64,000 nt of DNA from Verrucomicrobiia bacterium (GTDB taxonomy: Bacteria; Verrucomicrobiota; Verrucomicrobiia; Opitutales; Cerasicoccaceae): positions 372,001-436,000 of the forward strand of contig JAUIHT010000005.1 in NCBI GenBank assembly GCA_030432235.1. Direction: 5' to 3'. Below, in pieces: positions 1 to 8,353 of the stretch (the first letter of the stretch is position 1; the number at the start of each line of letters is the position of its first letter). Position numbers and translations under genes: made by a program. A model generated the notes under the pieces. It did not search any database and was not told where the DNA came from. It saw only the letters and a list, made by a program, of their open reading frames with translations.

Positions 1-417
1 CAGCCATCCGCACCCCCGCTACAAGCAGCCATCCCCTACCCACCAGCGGCGCGTCAGCTTATGCGCGAGGACCTGACCGCCCAAGACGACCTCAAGGCCT
101 TGGCCGAACTGCTGGTCCTTTACCGCGCAAACCACCGCGATCACGCCAGTCGTCCGCTCGGGCTCAACCGCGAGTTCACCGCCGCCCTGATCGAGAGGAA
201 CGAATACGGACTCGCCCTGCTCCCGGCAGACCATCCGGCCATCAACGCCGATGGTGAGCTGACTGACCGCTGGGGCAGTCCCTACCAGTTCCACCCGCTC
301 TCCAGCGACCAAGTAGAAATCCGATCCGCCGGCCCCGACCGCCAACTCTACACCGGCGACGATCTGATTTACTCGCCCATGGCTCCAGAAGAGAGAGCAG
401 AACAGTTTAACCCCTGA
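1..417 (+). CDS. C-terminal part of a secreted/pseudopilin-like hypothetical protein (5' truncated)
   Basis: The reading frame is open from the first base of the window, so the true start lies upstream; an internal ATG at 61 is only one possible start. The C-terminal part holds DRWGSPYQFHPLS followed by EIRSAGPDRQLYTGDDLIY. This resembles the end of GspG-like pseudopilins and related planctomycete/verrucomicrobial exported proteins, where a D-W-G-x-P-Y strand is followed by an SAGPD-x(n)-T-x-DD calcium-loop-like segment. No pilin N-terminal helix is visible because that part is missing. The exact function is not recognised. It converges on the nuclease gene that ends at 407, overlapping it by 11 bases. 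Confidence 0.6.
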   Translation, partial: QPSAPPLQAAIPYPPAARQLMREDLTAQDDLKALAELLVLYRANHRDHASRPLGLNREFTAALIERNEYGLALLPADHPAINADGELTDRWGSPYQFHPLSSDQVEIRSAGPDRQLYTGDDLIYSPMAPEERAEQFNP

Positions 418-1027
418 GGGTGCTGTTCACCCAGACGAGGAACTCGCTTAGGTTCATGACCACGATTTCCTTATCGCGATTCTCCTCCTGAAATTTGCCC
501 GAGGCAGCCGCTTCACGCAACCACCGCACCGCGCCGGGTTTGGCTCCACCGCCGTCGACAATGATGAAAATGGTCCGCTCCGGCATCTGCTCGATGCAGT
601 TCAATAGCAGGTAGGGAAATTTCTCGTCCACGCTGCCCGAAGATTGCTGCCACTTGCATTCAATGCGAATGTCCAGATCGTAGCGCGCTGACTTCAGCAG
701 AAACTCCGAGCGGCCCGGATGCCCATAGATGGTCTTGAAAGGCGCATTGGTAAGCAGGAGCTCGTCACCATACTTTTCCGGGGCCTCCTCCCAGTCACGC
801 CAGGACACCACCTCGAAACCGCGTCCGGCTAGGACGACCTCGACGGTCTTTTCCAAAGTCGCGCCTGCCCGGCTGGCCCACTCACCCTGTTCGCCCGCCT
901 CAGCGGTAGACGGCGAGGAGTTCGGAGGCGCGCTCGCGCTGGTCTCCTTTGCAGGAGATGAAGCGGCGCACAGCAAAACGATGGCGCTTAGCCTGGCGAT
1001 AAAGCGCCCGGGTAAATGCGGTTTCAT
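407..1027 (-). CDS. PD-(D/E)XK nuclease-like protein, candidate restriction partner of Dam
   Basis: Seen: a conserved-looking core with GATLEKTVEVVLAGRGFEV (residues 55-73), then GRSEFLL (E108) and DLDIRIECKWQQ (D117/D119, E123-x-K125), followed by SVDEKFPYLLLNC. The spacing E...D...ExK fits the PD-(D/E)XK nuclease fold. The gene overlaps the end of dam by 128 bases in another frame. The first ~45 residues, which look like a weak signal peptide, are probably not real or not conserved, and no ATG lies between residue 1 and M148. A shorter version from a non-ATG codon, for example the TTG in ATLEK, is possible. Inferred: it is the endonuclease of a small type II restriction-modification pair. 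It could instead be a repair nuclease travelling with a solitary Dam. Confidence 0.6.
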   Translation of the reverse strand: MKPHLPGRFIARLSAIVLLCAASSPAKETSASAPPNSSPSTAEAGEQGEWASRAGATLEKTVEVVLAGRGFEVVSWRDWEEAPEKYGDELLLTNAPFKTIYGHPGRSEFLLKSARYDLDIRIECKWQQSSGSVDEKFPYLLLNCIEQMPERTIFIIVDGGGAKPGAVRWLREAAASGKFQEENRDKEIVVMNLSEFLVWVNSTLRG

Positions 1028-1730
1028 GGTTTGAGATTACGACAGGGATTCCATTTGCGGAAGCCTTTTGCGAGAGCCGGTTAAGGGTTTCCTGATCGGT
1101 CAGAGAAAAGCCGCCCTCGGCGTACTCAGTAAAGTTGGCCGTGGCGCTCAGGGGCACGTAAGGCGGATCGCAGTAGACCACGTCGCCTGTCGACAGGGAG
1201 GCGAAGCAGGCATCGTAGCCAGCCCACAGTAATTCGGCTTGCTGAAGCTTGTCCGCGAAGGCCCGCATCTCCTCCTCGGGAAAATAAGGCTTGGTGTAGC
1301 GGCCAAAGGGCACGTTGAAGGCACCGGAGCGATTGTAGCGGCACAGACCGTTGAAGCAGTGCCGGTTCAAATAGATGAACAGCGCCGCCTTACGGAAGAG
1401 TTCATCACCTGCCATGGGAACCTGTTTCAGGCGGTTAAAAGCAGCTCGCCTTTCCACAAAGACCGCACGCGTGTTACCACGCGGCGTGAAGAGCTGCTGT
1501 GTTTCCGCAAGCAACCGGGCAGGGTCCGTTTTGAGCGCCGTGTAGCATTGGATCAGGTCTGCGTTGGCGTCGGCCAGCAGGTAGCGATCGTAAGCAGCAT
1601 TGAGAAAGACGGCGCCAGATCCCACGAAGGGCTCCACCAGGCGATCACCCTTGGGCAGGCGTTGCAGGATTCGGTCGAGAATACGGTACTTACCGCCCGC
1701 CCATTTGAGGAAAGGTCGCATCTTAGGCAT
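900..1730 (-). CDS. dam: DNA adenine methyltransferase, D12 class (Dam)
   Basis: This enzyme transfers a methyl group from S-adenosylmethionine to adenine N6, probably at GATC. The 276-residue protein has the class order FLKWAGGK (7-14), LVEPFVGSGAVFLN (31-44, AdoMet site) and the catalytic DPPY (188-191). It ends with RRFISCKGDQRERASELLAVYR (too long to be chance in another frame) that matches the Dam C terminus. Length is normal for the family. The neighbouring nuclease gene begins inside its 3' end, so the two are probably co-transcribed. Four GATC sites lie just before the start codon, which fits GATC specificity and self-regulation by methylation. It may be a solitary regulator/repair methylase or the protective half of a restriction system. 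Confidence 0.9.
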   Translation of the reverse strand: MPKMRPFLKWAGGKYRILDRILQRLPKGDRLVEPFVGSGAVFLNAAYDRYLLADANADLIQCYTALKTDPARLLAETQQLFTPRGNTRAVFVERRAAFNRLKQVPMAGDELFRKAALFIYLNRHCFNGLCRYNRSGAFNVPFGRYTKPYFPEEEMRAFADKLQQAELLWAGYDACFASLSTGDVVYCDPPYVPLSATANFTEYAEGGFSLTDQETLNRLSQKASANGIPVVISNHETAFTRALYRQAKRHRFAVRRFISCKGDQRERASELLAVYR

Positions 1731-1732
1731 GA

Positions 1733-1791
1733 GATCAACTTGAGATCGCGATGCAAGCCTTTAATTTTCAACGCGATCAAATTTTCCGATC
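1733..1791. promoter_or_regulatory. GATC cluster in the dam control region
   Basis: GATC occurs at 1733, 1744, 1775 and 1788, four times in 59 bases immediately upstream of the dam start codon. Chance predicts about one per 256 bases. The sites could make dam transcription sensitive to methylation by its own product. Confidence 0.5.
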
Positions 1792-1860
1792 AATGGATAC
1801 GGCGCTGGATGCTGTTTTTTCTTTCGCTTTGGGGGTAAGTTCGCCAAGCTCCTGCGCTTC

Positions 1861-2400
1861 ATGTCGTTATTCTTGGCAACCCTGTTGAGCGGGCTGGTGC
1901 TTCTGGCCGCAGGCGGCGCCTACGCGCTGCGTGGTCCGGCGCTAAAGACGTGGTCCTTCCGCTGGTTGCGTTCCAAGACGGCGGCCTACGTGCTTTTCGG
2001 TCCGGCAGCGCTATGGTTCCTCTGGCACGTCGCCCACTTGGGCAAGGCCGATTTCGGCGACTACAAAAAACTGCTCTTGATCGGCTTTGGCGTCGTGGCG
2101 GTCGGTTCGTTCTTCGTCGTGCGGGACTTCCTCGCGCCACGTGGCTTGGCCGCGCTGATGCTGCTGGCCGCGCGTCCCTTGCTGGATGCGGCCTACATGC
2201 AGTTCCAGTACCCGCAGCGCCTGGTTTTGGTGGTGGCGGTGTACATCGCCATCGTGCTCGCCCTCTGGGTCGGCGCCTCACCTTTCCGCATGCGCGATTT
2301 CTACGAATGGCTTTACGCCAAGGACGGACGCGCGCGCCTGGTGGGACTGCCGGTGGCCGCTTATGGCCTGGTGCTGGTGATCGTGTCCTTCACCTATTAG
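1861..2400 (+). CDS. Integral membrane protein of unknown function
   Basis: The 179-residue protein has about five hydrophobic segments: near residues 4-24, 41-60, 68-88, 95-110 and 117-140, with a last one at 160-178. A basic loop containing RMRDFYEWLYAKDGRARL sits between the last two. There is no signal peptide, enzyme motif or cofactor motif that I recognise. It is followed after 42 bases by another small membrane protein on the same strand, so the two may form an operon. Strong third-position GC bias and a clean start support a real gene. Function unknown. Confidence 0.75.
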   Translation: MSLFLATLLSGLVLLAAGGAYALRGPALKTWSFRWLRSKTAAYVLFGPAALWFLWHVAHLGKADFGDYKKLLLIGFGVVAVGSFFVVRDFLAPRGLAALMLLAARPLLDAAYMQFQYPQRLVLVVAVYIAIVLALWVGASPFRMRDFYEWLYAKDGRARLVGLPVAAYGLVLVIVSFTY

Positions 2401-2442
2401 GCGTCTTGCCAAACGGTTAAAACTCTCTCAGCATCGCTGGTT

Positions 2443-2955
2443 ATGGAGACGGTGGATGCGCTGACTTCTTTCCAGGACTTAACCGTCGAAATAGCCGGGC
2501 AACCTTTCGGCTCCTGGCAATTCTGGACCGTCTGGGGTGCAGGGCTGGCCCTCGTGTTGCTCTTCGGCAAGGTATTCGCACGCGGCATCGGCAAAAGCGA
2601 GAAGCCGCTCATCACGGTGTTTATCGGCAATGTTCTGATCGCCATTTCCATGCTGGCCGCCGCCTGGGCGGTGCTCACCTACGCCGCACCGCATCTGGAC
2701 GATCCCTTCGTGGTAACACTGCTGGCCTCACTCGCCGCCGGCCTGGACGGCTTTTTTCTCAGCCTGCTCCTGGGACCCGTCTTTTGGGCGGAAAGCCGGG
2801 GAGCCTCCCTGCTGGCCTGCGTCTTCGCCCTGTCCATCGGCTATGCCGCCATGTATTCCACCGACAAGCTCCTCGATGCCTTTGCCCAAGGCCAGGGAAC
2901 CGTGGAAAAACAACGTGCTCCCGTGGAAGATTCTCTCGAAGAAGCGACGAAATAG
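2443..2955 (+). CDS. Integral membrane protein of unknown function
   Basis: The 170-residue protein has four or five hydrophobic helices: residues 27-47, 58-84, 90-108 and 120-138. The C-terminal tail is charged and probably cytoplasmic (QGTVEKQRAPVEDSLEEATK, which ends the protein). It is co-directional with the preceding membrane protein and with lutA downstream, 67 bases away. I recognise no family. It may accompany the preceding gene, but nothing in the sequence ties it to lactate metabolism. Confidence 0.7.
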   Translation: METVDALTSFQDLTVEIAGQPFGSWQFWTVWGAGLALVLLFGKVFARGIGKSEKPLITVFIGNVLIAISMLAAAWAVLTYAAPHLDDPFVVTLLASLAAGLDGFFLSLLLGPVFWAESRGASLLACVFALSIGYAAMYSTDKLLDAFAQGQGTVEKQRAPVEDSLEEATK

Positions 2956-3022
2956 CCCACTCTTCAGGAAGAATTTGACAGATTCCTTTCAAATCCTTTC
3001 AGTATGAAAAACTGAATTCTGT

Positions 3023-3775
3023 ATGCACTTGGAACGCGCTACCCCAGCCTCACGGGACATCCAATTAATGGCAACCTGCCTCTGCGACGCCTTCTTCGAC
3101 GATGTCGCACAAGCCACCGTAGAGGTGCTCGAACACCTCGGCTGCACCGTGGAGTTTCCCGAGGACCAGACCTGCTGCGGCCAGCCGGCATTTAACGCGG
3201 GCGACTGGAATGCCTCGCGGAAAGTCGTGCGCCACGGCCTTTCTGTTTTCAAGGGCGACAAGCCCGTCATCGTGCCCTCCGGCTCCTGCGCCGCCATGAA
3301 CTTCCATGGCGCCCTGCTGGAGTTTGAAAAGGAGCCCGACCTACCCGCCGTCCAGCAGATGGCCGGGCGCACCTGGGAGCTGGCCGATTACATCGTCAAC
3401 GGCCTCGGCGTGACCGAGTGGCCGGGGAAGTTCCCGCATCGCGTGGCACTGCATCGTAGCTGCCACCTGCGCGGCACCCCCAGCGGTGAAGCCGCCCTGA
3501 CCCTGCTCAACTCCATCGAAGGCATCGAAGTCGTGCCCTTCGGCGAGGCCGAACAATGCTGTGGCTTCGGCGGAGCCTTCTCCGTTAGCTTCCCCAACGT
3601 CTCCAAGGCCATGGGGCAGCTGAAGGTCGAGCACATCCTTGAGGTCCAACCCGAATACCTCGCGGCCCTCGACATGGGCTGCCTGCTCCACATCGGTGGC
3701 ATTATCGACAAGGAAAACAAAGGGCTGCCCCGCCTCCACCTCGCGCAGATCCTTCGCGATGCATTGAAAGGATAA
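3023..3775 (+). CDS. lutA: L-lactate utilisation protein LutA (CCG-domain Fe-S protein)
   Basis: LutA is one of three subunits of the LutABC iron-sulfur lactate oxidase complex. The 250-residue length is typical. Two CCG-type cysteine domains are visible: QTCCGQPAFNAG near residues 49-60 with SGSC at about 92-95, and HRSCHLRG near 148-155 with EQCCGFGGAFSVSF at about 180-195. Such domains bind Fe-S clusters. The ATG at 3023 is chosen because the conserved DIQLMATCLCDAFF strand needs residues upstream of the internal ATG at 3068. lutB follows after 3 bases. Confidence 0.9.
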   Translation: MHLERATPASRDIQLMATCLCDAFFDDVAQATVEVLEHLGCTVEFPEDQTCCGQPAFNAGDWNASRKVVRHGLSVFKGDKPVIVPSGSCAAMNFHGALLEFEKEPDLPAVQQMAGRTWELADYIVNGLGVTEWPGKFPHRVALHRSCHLRGTPSGEAALTLLNSIEGIEVVPFGEAEQCCGFGGAFSVSFPNVSKAMGQLKVEHILEVQPEYLAALDMGCLLHIGGIIDKENKGLPRLHLAQILRDALKG

Positions 3776-3778
3776 ATC

Positions 3779-5191
3779 ATGGTCTCCCCAAAAACATTTC
3801 AGCAAATCGACAAGACCGCACGCGATATGGAGCGCGGCGTGCACGACTCCATCCACAACGGCGCCAAGGTCACCAGCGAGAAGCGCTACGCCACGCTCTG
3901 GCACGATTACCCCGATCCGGACAAGCTCCGCGAGCTCGCCGGCAAGATCAAGCAGCACACCCTCGAGCATCTGGACGAATACCTGCCCAAGGCGGAAGCT
4001 GCTTTAAAAGGCAACGGCGCCCAGGTGCACTTCGCCTCCGATGGCGACAAGGCCAACGAGATCATCCTCAAAATCATGCAGCAGAACGGCTGCAAGAAGA
4101 TGGTCAAATCCAAGAGCATGGTCAGTGAGGAAATCCACCTCGGGCCCTATCTGGAGAAAAATGGCATGGAATGCCTCGAGACCGACCTGGGCGAGTTCAT
4201 CATCCAGATCGACGACGACCACCCATCGCATATCGTCAAACCCATCATCCACAAGAATCGGCGCGATGTGGCCAAGAGCTTCGAGCGCGAGGGCCTGGGC
4301 GACTACAACGACGACCCGGAGACCATCACCCGGCGCGCCCGGCAATTCCTGCGTCATAAGTATTTGGAAGCTGATGTCGGACTCACCGGCGGTAACTTCG
4401 TCAGCGCCGAGAGCGGACGCATCGTCCTTATCACCAACGAAGGCAACGCGCGCTTTTGCATGGCGGCGACCAAAATCCATATCGCTGTCATCGGCATCGA
4501 AAAACTGGTTCCGAGCGACCGCGACCTGGCCCTCTACCTGAATCTCATCGCGCGCTCCGGTACCGGCCAGCAACTGACTGTCTACTCCCAGTTTATCAAC
4601 GGCCCCAAGGCCCCGAACCAGCCCGACGGCCCCGAGCAGATGCACGTCATCTTCCTCGATAACCGGCGCACCGACGTGCTGGCCAGCGACTGCCGCGAGA
4701 TTTTACGCTGCATCCGCTGCGGCGCGTGCCTGAACGTCTGCCCGGTCTACCGTCAAGCCGGTGGTCACGCTTATCGTAGCGTCTACCCCGGCCCCGTCGG
4801 CGCGGTTTTGAGTCCCCTTTTGGCCGGCAGCCGCTTTCCCGAGCTGGCCGACCTGCCCAAGGCCTCCAGCCTCTGCGGCGCCTGCAACGAGGTCTGCCCG
4901 GTCAACATCCCCATCCCGGATTTGCTCCTGCGCCTGCGCGATAAAGGCAAACGCGAACACGCCAAAGCTGCCTCTGCCGGTACGCCGCCCATGGGCATGT
5001 ACGCCCTGCTGGCCAGTCAACCCCATGCCTGGCGCGGCGCCATGGTTATGGGCAAGACCGTCGACTACGCCCCACAGGCACTCATGAATATCGTCCCCGC
5101 CGCTCAGGCCTGGACCTCCGTGCGCAAGCTCCCCCCGTGGCGTGGCGGCAAGTTCCGTCACTGGATGAAGAGCCGGAATAAAGCGGGTTAA
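3779..5191 (+). CDS. lutB: L-lactate utilisation protein LutB (ferredoxin-type 4Fe-4S protein)
   Basis: The 470-residue protein has the LutB arrangement. An N-terminal LutC/YkgG-like region is followed by two 4Fe-4S motifs: CIRCGACLNVCPVY near residue 312 and CGACNEVCPVNIPIPDLL near residue 366. It acts with LutA and LutC to pass electrons from lactate oxidation. It lies 3 bases after lutA, so translation is probably coupled. No lutC follows: the next gene is convergent and shares the four-base TTAA with the lutB stop. LutC must be elsewhere or be replaced, perhaps by the LutC-like N-terminal part of LutB. Confidence 0.9.
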   Translation: MVSPKTFQQIDKTARDMERGVHDSIHNGAKVTSEKRYATLWHDYPDPDKLRELAGKIKQHTLEHLDEYLPKAEAALKGNGAQVHFASDGDKANEIILKIMQQNGCKKMVKSKSMVSEEIHLGPYLEKNGMECLETDLGEFIIQIDDDHPSHIVKPIIHKNRRDVAKSFEREGLGDYNDDPETITRRARQFLRHKYLEADVGLTGGNFVSAESGRIVLITNEGNARFCMAATKIHIAVIGIEKLVPSDRDLALYLNLIARSGTGQQLTVYSQFINGPKAPNQPDGPEQMHVIFLDNRRTDVLASDCREILRCIRCGACLNVCPVYRQAGGHAYRSVYPGPVGAVLSPLLAGSRFPELADLPKASSLCGACNEVCPVNIPIPDLLLRLRDKGKREHAKAASAGTPPMGMYALLASQPHAWRGAMVMGKTVDYAPQALMNIVPAAQAWTSVRKLPPWRGGKFRHWMKSRNKAG

Positions 5192-5913
5192 TCACCGCCG
5201 CAGCCGCCGTCACCACCGCAACCATCGCTACTGCAGCCACCACAGCCAAGAATACTGCAACAAGACCCATTGCGGCGATTCCGGGATTTCTTGAACAATC
5301 CCCATATAAAAAGCAGCACAAGGATGACAACGAGTGCGATGAGGATGTTCTCCTCGGTCAGCGCTTGCTCCCAGAACTTTTCGCAACCGGCCAGAAGCGT
5401 AGCTGCAACGGTCGTGCACGCACCCAGCACGACCACTCTTTTGGGCACGATAAATACTTTTCCCCGGTTGACTCTTTCAAAGCGATCTCTCCGCGCAAAT
5501 CGCTTCCGGACCGGTGGCCAGATATCGCGTGGCGCCGGATGGCCGAAGGCTTCCGCGTAACGTACCAGGGTTTGGCTGTATTGCTCACGGTAGCGCGAGG
5601 ACTCTGCCTCGCCGCCCGCCGTCGGGCCATGATGCAGGGGCCGCTGTAACACATCTTTGCACAGATCGTTCCAGTACGAGCGCGAATAACACAGATGCAA
5701 GTGCCAAGCCTGGTCGATCTGGTCCGACGGCGTGACAGGCTGCTCCGAAACCATAGCCAGGAATATAAACCGCAAGTACTCTGCGTAAACCCTGTCGGCA
5801 TAAGGAAGCGTCCAGCCATTTTCTCTGGCCAGCCGTTGAACGAAAGTCAGTTCCTCCGTTCCGCTACCAACACGAAAGGTCTGGATTTTATCCCACAGAG
5901 CAGCCTGGTCCAT
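5188..5913 (-). CDS. Glycine-rich-domain-like membrane protein with Cys/Gly-rich tail
   Basis: The N-terminal ~135 residues contain DQIDQAWHLHLCYSRSYWND and a later LHHGPTAGG. This pattern is typical of the GRDP-like family (plant glycine-rich-domain proteins and bacterial homologues). Two hydrophobic segments follow (about 157-173 and 186-206). The tail SCCSILGCGGCSSDGCGGDGG is very rich in Cys and Gly (only the shape matters here). The tail resembles the GCGGGCGG ends of other bacterial membrane proteins of this type and may bind metal. Function unknown. It converges with lutB, sharing four bases. Confidence 0.7.
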   Translation of the reverse strand: MDQAALWDKIQTFRVGSGTEELTFVQRLARENGWTLPYADRVYAEYLRFIFLAMVSEQPVTPSDQIDQAWHLHLCYSRSYWNDLCKDVLQRPLHHGPTAGGEAESSRYREQYSQTLVRYAEAFGHPAPRDIWPPVRKRFARRDRFERVNRGKVFIVPKRVVVLGACTTVAATLLAGCEKFWEQALTEENILIALVVILVLLFIWGLFKKSRNRRNGSCCSILGCGGCSSDGCGGDGGCGGD

Positions 5914-5946
5914 GCAGGAGCAAGGCTGACGTTTTTCATCTACAAA

Positions 5947-7197
5947 TCAACCTTGTTCCAGCAGGCGCAGGTGCTTGCCGAGGTGCTTGGTCAGGACTTC
6001 CTCGTGGAGCGCGGAGTTGGCCTGCAAGTTTTCCATGATAGCCTCCTTAAAGCTGCGTCCGGACTCCGCTTTGCCCAAGGTCAGGACGGACCCGAAGGTG
6101 ACATGCAGGAGCTGGCGTCCATTGTCCTCGTTGAGGAAGACTGTTTCGTAATCCGCCGGTGGGTTGGCGGCAAAGGCATCCACATCCGCGTCGGTCACAG
6201 AGATGTGGTAACTGGCCTTGTCGTCGGAAAAACGTCCACAGGAGTAGCAGACGATTTCCTTGAAAAGTGGCAGGTCGGTACGGCAGACCACGCGCAGGGC
6301 CTCCAGATAGCTGGTGCCGGCGGTCTTGACGTGTAACAGGTCGCCGCAGACGCGCCCGATGACCGGATAAATGGAGAACTTGTCTGAGCCGCTGTGCACA
6401 CTGATCTTGTACGGGCCCATGACCTTGGCGATAGCAACGTGGCCCTTGAGGCTTTCCTCAAATTTCGCCAGGTCGCCTTTGTAATCGATACCCTTCTCGA
6501 ACTCGCCGATGAAGCGCGGTGCCAGGCTGACCACCACCACGCCGCGACGCTTCAGCTCCAACGCGAAGAACAGGTGCTCCAGCAGGGAGGTCGGCGAGTC
6601 GGTTTCGTCGACGGAAACCTCGATCTCGTAAGGCTTACCCGCGCTGTGCTTGGCGATAAAGCCCGCCATCTTCTCGCAGTGGGCGATGGCACGGGCGTAC
6701 TTCACGGCCGCCCGGTAGAGACTTTCCTTGTCGAAGGTCAGGCTGAGGCCGTCTAGATCGTGTTCCTTGCCCAGATAGGTCGATTCCCAATCCGAGGCTA
6801 CGACATCGTCGCGCACCAGCGCCTCGACACCGCTTGCCAGCGCAGCCTCGTCCATCGTATCGGCCTCGTTGACGACGAACTCGCTTGGGTCGATGGTGAA
6901 AAAGCAGAAGCCTGCATCGGCCGTGTACTTGACGTCCGCCTCGGTCTTGAGGTGGTCGGCATCGGCGCCCCAGGGCTTATCATAGCGTGCGGCTTCGATG
7001 GCCTTTTGCGCGGCCTGCATGACCTCGTCCGGCGTGCGGTGCGTACGCGTCATCTCGCGGATGGACTGCTGCGCTATGATGCCGGCGAAGTTGCTTTTTT
7101 TCAAAGCAGCAATGTGGCCGGGACCGGCGAGGCCAAGGCGATCGCCGAAGCCGAATGATTTTTTCAGACCTAAAGTTACGGGGTTGGTTACGGGCAT
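5947..7197 (-). CDS. uxaE: D-tagaturonate epimerase
   Basis: UxaE interconverts D-tagaturonate and D-fructuronate, so galacturonate can enter the glucuronate branch. The 416-residue protein reads as this family throughout: GFGDRLGLAGPGH near the N terminus, then SVDETDSPTS, HSGSDKFSIYP and HVKTAGTSYLEALR. The start is set at 7197 (MPVTNPVTLG). An in-frame upstream ATG at 7251 would place the CCTACACGTGTAGG operator inside the gene and overlap the divergent regulator. The gene is divergent from the LacI regulator with the operator between them. It works with UxaC, the SDR reductase and KdgK downstream. Confidence 0.85.
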   Translation of the reverse strand: MPVTNPVTLGLKKSFGFGDRLGLAGPGHIAALKKSNFAGIIAQQSIREMTRTHRTPDEVMQAAQKAIEAARYDKPWGADADHLKTEADVKYTADAGFCFFTIDPSEFVVNEADTMDEAALASGVEALVRDDVVASDWESTYLGKEHDLDGLSLTFDKESLYRAAVKYARAIAHCEKMAGFIAKHSAGKPYEIEVSVDETDSPTSLLEHLFFALELKRRGVVVVSLAPRFIGEFEKGIDYKGDLAKFEESLKGHVAIAKVMGPYKISVHSGSDKFSIYPVIGRVCGDLLHVKTAGTSYLEALRVVCRTDLPLFKEIVCYSCGRFSDDKASYHISVTDADVDAFAANPPADYETVFLNEDNGRQLLHVTFGSVLTLGKAESGRSFKEAIMENLQANSALHEEVLTKHLGKHLRLLEQG

Positions 7198-7219
7198 AGT
7201 TGACAAATTGGATGAAAAC

Positions 7220-7233
7220 CCTACACGTGTAGG
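7220..7233. promoter_or_regulatory. LacI-type operator 1 between uxaE and its regulator
   Basis: CCTACACGTGTAGG is a perfect 14-base palindrome lying between the two divergent start codons (7197 and 7242). The same palindrome recurs at 8311-8330. LacI-family repressors bind even palindromes of this type, often with a central CG as here, so one site could control both uxaE and the regulator gene. Confidence 0.75.
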
Positions 7234-7241
7234 ATTCAGAC

Positions 7242-8279
7242 GTGTTGTCAAAGAAAAAACAAGCCCCCGAAGCCCGCACCACGGCTACTCTGGCCGCCAA
7301 GCTGGGTCTGTCCCGCTGGACTATCTCCCGTGTCATCAACGGTCACCCAGGCGTCAAGCCGGAGACGGTGGCGCGCGTGCGGCAGGCCATGAGCGAGCTC
7401 GGTTACGAGCCCAATGCCTTTGCCCGCGTACTGCGGGGCGGGCGCACCGGCATGGTCGGCGTCTGCTTCCAGGAGCTGGAGTCCCCCATCCTCGCGCGTA
7501 AGGCCGGGCTGCTGCAGGAGGTTTTTCGCGAAAAAGGATACCAGGCCCTGATCGAGCTGTCCAACGGCGACAGCGAACGCGAGGCCGCCGCACTACGCCA
7601 CTTCCTGGCCATGCGCGCGGAGGGCGCGGTGCTGGTCGGCTCCAGCCTGACCGACGAAAAAATCGCTACCGCCGACGCTATGCCCGTTATCTGGGTGGAC
7701 CCCGAGCAGGCCGTCAAGGGACAGAGCATCCGCCTGGATCGCGCACACTCCATGAAGCTCGTGCTCGATTATCTCTACGAGCTCGGACACCGGACCTTCG
7801 GGGTGCTCGGAATTGACCCGCACAACCCCTACGGCGCCTTTCGCTGGCCTGCGCTGCAACAGCATGCCAAGCGCCTGAGCATTCCGCCGGAAAACATTTA
7901 CTCCATCTTCAGGCCCGACTGCCGCGAGCACACCTACGACTATGGGCGCGAGCTCGCGCAACGCCTCCTCAAGGAAGTCCCCGTAACACCGACCGCCATC
8001 ATTGCGCTCAATGACCGCGTGGCCATCGGCGCGATCAATGTCCTGCTCGAAAACGGACTGCGCGTGCCCGAGGACATCTCCGTCGCCGGTTACGACAATA
8101 TCGAAGTCACCGCGCACTTTCGCCCGCCCCTCACCACCGTCGACCAGCGCGCGGAGCACCTCATGCGCCTGGCCGCCGAAGCCCTCCTGGCCCGCATCGA
8201 AGGCCGGTCTTCAACTCAAGCCAGCAAACTGGTCAAGCCACGCCTGATCGTGCGCGAATCGACCGGCAAAGCCTCCTGA
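7242..8279 (+). CDS. LacI-family transcriptional regulator of the hexuronate locus
   Basis: The 345-residue length is standard. The helix-turn-helix is at residues 13-35 (TATLAAKLGLSRWTISRVIN), followed by the hinge helix region, with a periplasmic-binding-protein-like sensor from about residue 65. Near the end, ISVAGYDNIEVTAHFRPPLT is the family's conserved strand. The start is GTG at 7242. Operators flank the gene: one just before the start (autoregulation and uxaE) and one in the gap before the next gene at 8354. The effector is probably a hexuronate intermediate, inferred from context. Confidence 0.9.
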   Translation: MLSKKKQAPEARTTATLAAKLGLSRWTISRVINGHPGVKPETVARVRQAMSELGYEPNAFARVLRGGRTGMVGVCFQELESPILARKAGLLQEVFREKGYQALIELSNGDSEREAAALRHFLAMRAEGAVLVGSSLTDEKIATADAMPVIWVDPEQAVKGQSIRLDRAHSMKLVLDYLYELGHRTFGVLGIDPHNPYGAFRWPALQQHAKRLSIPPENIYSIFRPDCREHTYDYGRELAQRLLKEVPVTPTAIIALNDRVAIGAINVLLENGLRVPEDISVAGYDNIEVTAHFRPPLTTVDQRAEHLMRLAAEALLARIEGRSSTQASKLVKPRLIVRESTGKAS

Positions 8280-8310
8280 ATTACACTTCAATCAAAATGA
8301 CTTGACGACC

Positions 8311-8330
8311 AACCCTACACGTGTAGGGTT
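8311..8330. promoter_or_regulatory. LacI-type operator 2 upstream of the dehydrogenase-kdgK-uxaC genes
   Basis: AACCCTACACGTGTAGGGTT is a perfect 20-base palindrome 24 bases before the start codon at 8354. Its core is identical to operator 1. It sits between a TTGACG hexamer (8302-8307) and the gene, so a bound repressor would cover the promoter of the operon starting at 8354. Confidence 0.8.
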
Positions 8331-8353
8331 TTGACTGTTTTTTCTTAAATCCC

